Positions 59,728 to 64,000 of a stretch of DNA of 64,000 nt are shown here, in pieces. The stretch is from a bacterium. GTDB lineage: Bacteria; Bacteroidota; Ignavibacteria; Ignavibacteriales; Ignavibacteriaceae. Below the pieces are notes generated by a model. It ran no database searches. It was not told the DNA's origin and was given only the letters and a program-made list of their open reading frames with translations. The position numbers and the translations under genes are program-made. The stretch spans positions 992,001 through 1,056,000 of the forward strand of contig JADJWC010000001.1 in NCBI GenBank assembly GCA_016716565.1, in the 5' to 3' direction. Each line of letters starts with the position of its first letter. The first letter of the stretch is position 1.

Positions 59728-61014
59728 CTATCGATTTATATTCTGATTCAATTTATCTATAAGCCAATCTATATCGGATTTTGCCACCTCCGTTAACTTG
59801 TGTAGGAGAGCATCCCTATTTTTTGCCATTACTACATTGTGCATTGCCATTTTAAAATCATCTATTTTGTAATATGCAAAGGCTAAGTAATAATAAACCC
59901 AGGGACTCTTGTCACCAAGATTAATGGACTTTTTTAGTTCATCAACAGCTTTTTGATATTCTTTATTTATATGATAATATTGTCCTAACTGATAATGGGA
60001 CTCAATTACCAGTGAGTCTATTTCAACAGATTTCTTTAAGTATTCAATTGCTTTTGGAAAATCATTCATATCCGCATAATTTCTAGCAATACTATTGTGG
60101 CATTTCCAACTATGCGGATTTAGCTCCAAACATTTTTCACAGTCAGAAATCACTTGCTCGTTATCTCCGAGATTCCATAACCAAATTGATTTTAGCAGAT
60201 AATACCTTTCTTCGTTACTGTTTAAACTTATCGCTTCTTTTAGCTCATCCACAGCTTCTTCACGATCATCATCATAATAGAGATAAAAAGAATAGTAGTA
60301 ATGTGCCTCGCTATTATTTGGTTCCTTTTCAACCCAGTCCTCAAATTCAGAATCTGATTTCATTAGGATCTGGTAAAATTGATTTTGCAAATTTGGAAAA
60401 TAGCCGTACATATTGCGTAACAAGAATAATTCATCTACAGCTTCTTTATATTTATTTTGAATTCCATAAATTGTCCCAAGATTAAAGTGAGCCAGACAGT
60501 TATAAGGGTTTATTTGAATAGCCTTTTTGAAGTTGAGCTCAGCTTGAGCTAAATCCTCCTTTTTCTGATATGCATCTCCCAAATCGATATAATGATCTGC
60601 ATTTGTACTGTCCTTAGATATAAGAAATTTATGTACAGCAATTGCGGAATCAAGTTTGTCCGAATCAATATAAGCGTTACCAAGATTCATAATAATTGGA
60701 TAAGCAGATGAATCTAATTTGATGCATTTATGATAATATGAAATAGCATCTTCAAACTCTTCCTGCAAATAATATACATTGCCTAGTTCACCGTAGGCAT
60801 ATGCATTGTTTGGATCTAGTCTAAGCAGTTTTTCTAATGACATAATCGCTTCATCGTATTCTTCATTGTATGAAAAGTTTATTGCTTGTTTCATTAGTGA
60901 ATCTAATGTGCTTGTTTGAGAGAATGAGATATGAATATTCATCAGTATAGTTAAAGAGGATAAAAGTATCCTCTCCATTTTAAATAATTTCAAATAAGAA
61001 AAAATATTTTTCAT
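59728..61014 (-). CDS. Exported TPR-repeat protein, paralogue of 61770-63080
   Basis: This 428-residue protein has an N-terminal hydrophobic segment (ILLSSLTILMNIHISFSQ) and about ten tetratricopeptide repeats (PNNAYAYGELGNVYYLQEEF, NYADMNDFPKAIEYLKKSVE). TPR proteins bind other proteins. It aligns through its length with 61770-63080, including the EAHYYxxFxxxxDDxxxAVDEL stretch, so the two arose by duplication. Confidence 0.85.
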   Translation of the reverse strand: MKNIFSYLKLFKMERILLSSLTILMNIHISFSQTSTLDSLMKQAINFSYNEEYDEAIMSLEKLLRLDPNNAYAYGELGNVYYLQEEFEDAISYYHKCIKLDSSAYPIIMNLGNAYIDSDKLDSAIAVHKFLISKDSTNADHYIDLGDAYQKKEDLAQAELNFKKAIQINPYNCLAHFNLGTIYGIQNKYKEAVDELFLLRNMYGYFPNLQNQFYQILMKSDSEFEDWVEKEPNNSEAHYYYSFYLYYDDDREEAVDELKEAISLNSNEERYYLLKSIWLWNLGDNEQVISDCEKCLELNPHSWKCHNSIARNYADMNDFPKAIEYLKKSVEIDSLVIESHYQLGQYYHINKEYQKAVDELKKSINLGDKSPWVYYYLAFAYYKIDDFKMAMHNVVMAKNRDALLHKLTEVAKSDIDWLIDKLNQNINR

Positions 61015-61046
61015 AAATCCAACTTTAATTTTTAATTAAAGAAATA

Positions 61047-61071
61047 AAAGCCTCGCTTAGTAAGAGGCTTT
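61047..61071 (-). terminator. Hairpin terminator, copy 1 of a repeated module
   Basis: AAAGCCTC and GAGGCTTT pair here, right after the stop of 61084-61725. The flanking sequence TTTAATTTTTAATTAAAGAA is shared with the hairpin at 63761-63787. Confidence 0.75.
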
Positions 61072-61083
61072 GCAATTTTTTAT

Positions 61084-61725
61084 TTAATAAATAATTTCGA
61101 CATAAGTTGTATCTTGAGCTTGAATGTTTATTGCTAATGTCGAGTCAACGAGTATACCATTATGACTTGAAGTCCATAAAATTTCTCTTAAGCCAGGTCG
61201 AGATGATAATGTGACTGTTGTGTCAATGTTTGCACCTTCAAATCGAACAGTTCCCATACTGTTGCTTCCAGTACCTGGATACGAAATCCAAATGATATCA
61301 TTATCAGCAGAGGGGGGAATGTTTGTAGTATGAAGTTTAAGGTATGCAAACTGTGTTAACCTAATAGTCTCAGGAATATAACCCAGAACTTCACCATAAC
61401 GGTATAGAGGGTTATAGTTATTTTTTTGGATATCTAAAAAAAATAGTGAGAAGTCGGATTCATATTCAAAGCAGCATTCACCTGAACTGTTCGTATATCC
61501 AACATATTGCCAGGAAACATTCGTCTCCCGTGATTTAACAGTTAACCTTAAGTATACAGAGTCCAAAGGACTATTGTTTAAATCGTCCACAATAGTGAAG
61601 CAAGTTGTAGTATTACCGGTTTCTGAATCACTGCCAAAATCACAAGAAGTAATAATTGCTCCAACCGATAATATCAGAATCGTTGAGAGTTTCTGTTTGA
61701 TTTTGTAAACAATCCCTTTTTTCAT
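61084..61725 (-). CDS. Lipoprotein with carboxypeptidase-regulatory-like domain
   Basis: This 213-residue lipoprotein (lipobox SVGAIITSC) has a beta-sandwich middle (CFTIVDDLNNSPLDSVYLRL, GYTNSSGECCFEYES) resembling the carboxypeptidase regulatory-like/transthyretin-type fold. The rest is beta-rich and unrecognised. GAAGGAG precedes the ATG. It sits between two TPR paralogues. Confidence 0.72.
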   Translation of the reverse strand: MKKGIVYKIKQKLSTILILSVGAIITSCDFGSDSETGNTTTCFTIVDDLNNSPLDSVYLRLTVKSRETNVSWQYVGYTNSSGECCFEYESDFSLFFLDIQKNNYNPLYRYGEVLGYIPETIRLTQFAYLKLHTTNIPPSADNDIIWISYPGTGSNSMGTVRFEGANIDTTVTLSSRPGLREILWTSSHNGILVDSTLAINIQAQDTTYVEIIY

Positions 61726-61769
61726 AACTCCTTCTCAGTAATTAAAATAATAACACAAATTGTTGTTTA

Positions 61770-63080
61770 TTACTTTTTTGGTTCTTGTCTTACTTTTGTT
61801 TCTATTGATCTTAATAAGCGATCTGCGTAAGCCTCCCATTGCTTTTTTGTTCTTTCTTCAGGAAAATTTATATACTTTGCTTTCATAGCATTTTCTATTG
61901 CAGTTTCATAATCCTCTAAAAAGTAAGCAGCTTCAGCAATTCGGAAATAAATTACAGGATTCTTTACACTATAGTTGATTATGAGATTTAAAGCTTGGTT
62001 GTATGAATTCAGCGCCTGTTCATATTCTATATTCATTACATAAATTTGTCCTATATGTAGGTGAGAATCTATTATTAATGAATCTGCCTCAATAGCTTTT
62101 TGATAGTAAGTCAAAGCTGAACCTAAATCATTTAGGTTGGAATAATTATAAGCAATTTCATTGAGACACATCCAATTGGTTGGATTTAGTGCAAGACACT
62201 TTTTACATTCAACTATAGCATCTTCATATTCTTCCAGGTTGTGTAGCCAAATGGCTTTAGTGAGGTAATATTTTTCTATCTTATTATTTATTTCAATTGC
62301 ATCGTCCAATTCATCAATTGCATCATCACAGTCATCTCGATACCAAATAAAAAATGCAAGATAATAATGCGCTTCACTGTTGTTTGGTTCTGTCTCAGCC
62401 CATTTTTTGAACTCTGATTTTGCAGTTTCTGTAATTATTTCTAAACGATCCTGCAATTGGGGATACCAGCTATCCATATTTCGAACAAGAAATAATTCAT
62501 CGATGGCTTCTCTATACTTTTTTTGATTATAGTATGTCATTGCAAGATTTACGTGTGCCATTGTGCAATAGTAATTCAAATCAATAGCTTTAATAAAACA
62601 TTCCTGAGCTTTTACGATTTCCTGCTTTTTCATATATGCGTCACCAAGGTTAACATAGTTTCCAACATACAAGCTGTCTTTGGAAATTAATAATGTGTGT
62701 ACAGTTATTGCTGAATCGAGTTTACCCGCATCAATGTAGGCATTACCAAGATTTTCATATACCGGAAGAATGGTAGAATCAATTTCTATACATTTTCGAT
62801 ACATTCTAATAGCTTGTTCATACTTACCTTGAAAGCTAAATGTATTGCCAAGCAAACTATAAGCAATTGCTGAATTTGGATTCACTTCAAGAAGTCTGGT
62901 TAGAGTTTTTACGGCCGACTCATGATAACCAATACCCAAATAATAATTAGCTTGTTGAAATAATGAATCTTCAGCAGTAATCTGAGAAAACGTAAAATAA
63001 TTTGCTACCAGTATAAATGAGGTAACAAGAATACTTTCCTTTATTCTAAAAAACTTTGATAGAAAAAAAGTATTTTTCAT
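61770..63080 (-). CDS. Exported TPR-repeat protein
   Basis: This 436-residue protein has an N-terminal hydrophobic segment (ILVTSFILVANYFTFSQ) and about ten TPR motifs (PNSAIAYSLLGNTFSFQGKY, NNLGNAYIDAGKLDSAI-type units). It is a paralogue of 59728-61014 with the same repeat order. It is probably periplasmic. Its partners are unknown. Confidence 0.85.
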   Translation of the reverse strand: MKNTFFLSKFFRIKESILVTSFILVANYFTFSQITAEDSLFQQANYYLGIGYHESAVKTLTRLLEVNPNSAIAYSLLGNTFSFQGKYEQAIRMYRKCIEIDSTILPVYENLGNAYIDAGKLDSAITVHTLLISKDSLYVGNYVNLGDAYMKKQEIVKAQECFIKAIDLNYYCTMAHVNLAMTYYNQKKYREAIDELFLVRNMDSWYPQLQDRLEIITETAKSEFKKWAETEPNNSEAHYYLAFFIWYRDDCDDAIDELDDAIEINNKIEKYYLTKAIWLHNLEEYEDAIVECKKCLALNPTNWMCLNEIAYNYSNLNDLGSALTYYQKAIEADSLIIDSHLHIGQIYVMNIEYEQALNSYNQALNLIINYSVKNPVIYFRIAEAAYFLEDYETAIENAMKAKYINFPEERTKKQWEAYADRLLRSIETKVRQEPKK

Positions 63081-63104
63081 AACTCCTTCTTTTTGAGTTA
63101 ATTG

Positions 63105-63728
63105 TTAATCTTCATCGCATTTAAATGTTGCCAGCACATTATTTATCTGATCAAAATCTTTTCCTGAATCAAGTATATCCTCGCCACCATCTTCTTCAAT
63201 CCTGAAGAGATAAAAAATTCCATTATCCTCAAAACTATTTGGCAGATACATATATAGTTGACCATAACTTGCTTCAGACGATCCGTAATTCATCTTGTAA
63301 AACAATTTTTGGTTAATTATTAATGTATCGCGCTTATTGATGTCAGGTTTGTAAACAAATGTTAGCCCTTGTAACTCCTCCATTATTTGAAATTCTTTAT
63401 CGACAAACCTGTTTACAAATTCTTGCCTGTTAATATTCTTAGTAGACATATTTGTCAGCTTGCGATAAATGTTAATTGAAGTGCCGCTTCTTTTGCCACC
63501 GGAAACGTAATACATAAATCCCGTCTCAAGATTATAAAAAAACAATTGTTGAGAGGTTTTGTCATATTGGTATTCCCAACCATCACCAATGGGGGAGTGA
63601 ATTGAGTAGCTTTTAAGTTTGACGAGATTATCGGATTCGATGTTTAAAGTGTTGTAACCAGATCCACATCTGCAAAGAAATACTATAGACAAAAAGAGCA
63701 AGACTAATATTTTCAAATATGTTTTCAT
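63105..63728 (-). CDS. Lipoprotein of unknown function
   Basis: This 207-residue lipoprotein (lipobox SIVFLCRC, then GSGYN) has a mixed mature domain (SYSIHSPIGDGWEYQYD, FIYLFRIEEDGGEDI-type end) that resembles none I can name. It is the first gene after a terminator and begins the run of genes with the same GGAG-type leader down to 57726. Confidence 0.72.
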   Translation of the reverse strand: MKTYLKILVLLFLSIVFLCRCGSGYNTLNIESDNLVKLKSYSIHSPIGDGWEYQYDKTSQQLFFYNLETGFMYYVSGGKRSGTSINIYRKLTNMSTKNINRQEFVNRFVDKEFQIMEELQGLTFVYKPDINKRDTLIINQKLFYKMNYGSSEASYGQLYMYLPNSFEDNGIFYLFRIEEDGGEDILDSGKDFDQINNVLATFKCDED

Positions 63729-63760
63729 CTCATCCCCCTTTAATTTTTAATTAAAGAAAT

Positions 63761-63787
63761 CAAAGCCTCTCTAGTTGAGAGGCTTTG
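63761..63787 (-). terminator. Hairpin terminator, copy 2 of a repeated module
   Basis: A perfect 11-bp stem (CAAAGCCTCTC with GAGAGGCTTTG, loop TAGTT) lies 13 nt after the stop of the partial barrel gene. About 60 bp around it match the region of 61022-61085. Confidence 0.85.
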
Positions 63788-63799
63788 ATAATTTTTTTA

Positions 63800-64000
63800 T
63801 CAAAAAATATAATTAGCACCAACAGCTATACTTCCTTCCAGATTAGATTCAATTTGTCCTATTCTTCCTTTTAACAGAATATCAAACTGATCTGCTATCT
63901 GAATATTTTGCTTTACTGCTAATCCCGCATTCTGAAACGGACCGGCTGATAAACCCAGCCAGGTAATGTTTCTTGACTCTTTACTTCCAAAACCAAAACC
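63800..64000 (-). CDS. Outer-membrane beta-barrel protein, C-terminal part (gene runs off the window)
   Basis: The last 66 residues of a barrel are encoded here: GFGFGSKESRNITWLGLSAG, LAVKQNIQIADQFDILLKGR and a final strand SIAVGANYIF with terminal Phe. The 5' end is beyond position 64000. Its function is unknown. Confidence 0.75.
   Translation of the reverse strand, partial: GFGFGSKESRNITWLGLSAGPFQNAGLAVKQNIQIADQFDILLKGRIGQIESNLEGSIAVGANYIF

Noticed and set aside
1..64000. CRISPR arrays, tRNA/rRNA genes, insertion sequences or prophage genes
   Set aside because: No regularly spaced repeats, no tRNA-like cloverleaf and no transposase or phage proteins were seen on either strand. Short tRNAs could be missed by eye.

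Overview
The window looks like chromosomal DNA of a member of the Ignavibacteria/Ignavibacteriota (Bacteroidetes-Chlorobi branch). This rests on low GC content, many secreted proteins ending in the type IX secretion (T9SS) tail with the NYPNPFNPST box, the DILGNEVATLV core and a final KKMILLR/K, Bacteroidetes-type lipoproteins, and housekeeping genes (topA, lgt, mtgA, yidD). No tRNA, rRNA, CRISPR array or transposase was seen.

Layout. 0-2 kb: a minus-strand trio of sigma-like factor, small soluble protein and ImmA/IrrE metallopeptidase. 2.5-10 kb: a DUF6266-like gene, two cohesin-like T9SS proteins, the remnant of a third T9SS tail, a beta-helix protein with a dockerin-like end, and gaps packed with dispersed palindromes. 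10-25 kb: surface polysaccharide genes (WecB/WbpI-type epimerase, frameshifted sugar transferase, GT9 transferase, and WbpA, WbpB and WbpD homologues) interleaved with three SGNH-like secreted proteins, two of which form a recent 850-bp duplication. 25-34.5 kb: two thioredoxin-fold proteins, lgt, topA, yidD, mtgA, and a histidine kinase followed by a receiver-cyclase fusion and an OmpR-type regulator. 34.5-43.9 kb: an eight-gene minus-strand operon that looks biosynthetic and lipid-directed (acyl-CoA ligase, two SDRs, UbiA-type prenyltransferase, DAG/sphingosine-kinase-like protein, ThiL-like protein, alpha-oxoamine synthase, B12-binding radical SAM protein). 44-57.6 kb: envelope and secreted proteins, including a zinc phospholipase C-like protein and an LCAT-like lipase, mostly with T9SS tails. 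57.7-64 kb: a block of small lipoproteins, TPR proteins and a partial beta-barrel.

The most interesting signal is a bipartite motif, TTTAC[A/T]-N6-TGACAATT in the coding direction. It recurs with identical spacing 55-78 nt before five minus-strand genes: three in the putative lipid operon, one before the phospholipase C-like gene, and one before an outer-membrane/lipoprotein operon. Several copies extend into tandem TGACA repeats with an 11-bp period, like the PhoB/PhoP boxes of OmpR-family regulators. This suggests one regulon linking phospholipid breakdown to synthesis of an unknown lipid, possibly under phosphate limitation; that last step is inference.

Several unrelated genes (sugar transferase, oxoamine synthase, both duplicated SGNH genes, a barrel lipoprotein, a YCF48-like protein) are broken by one- or two-base indels, mostly in homopolymers. 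Residual sequencing error should therefore be excluded before any of them is called a pseudogene.
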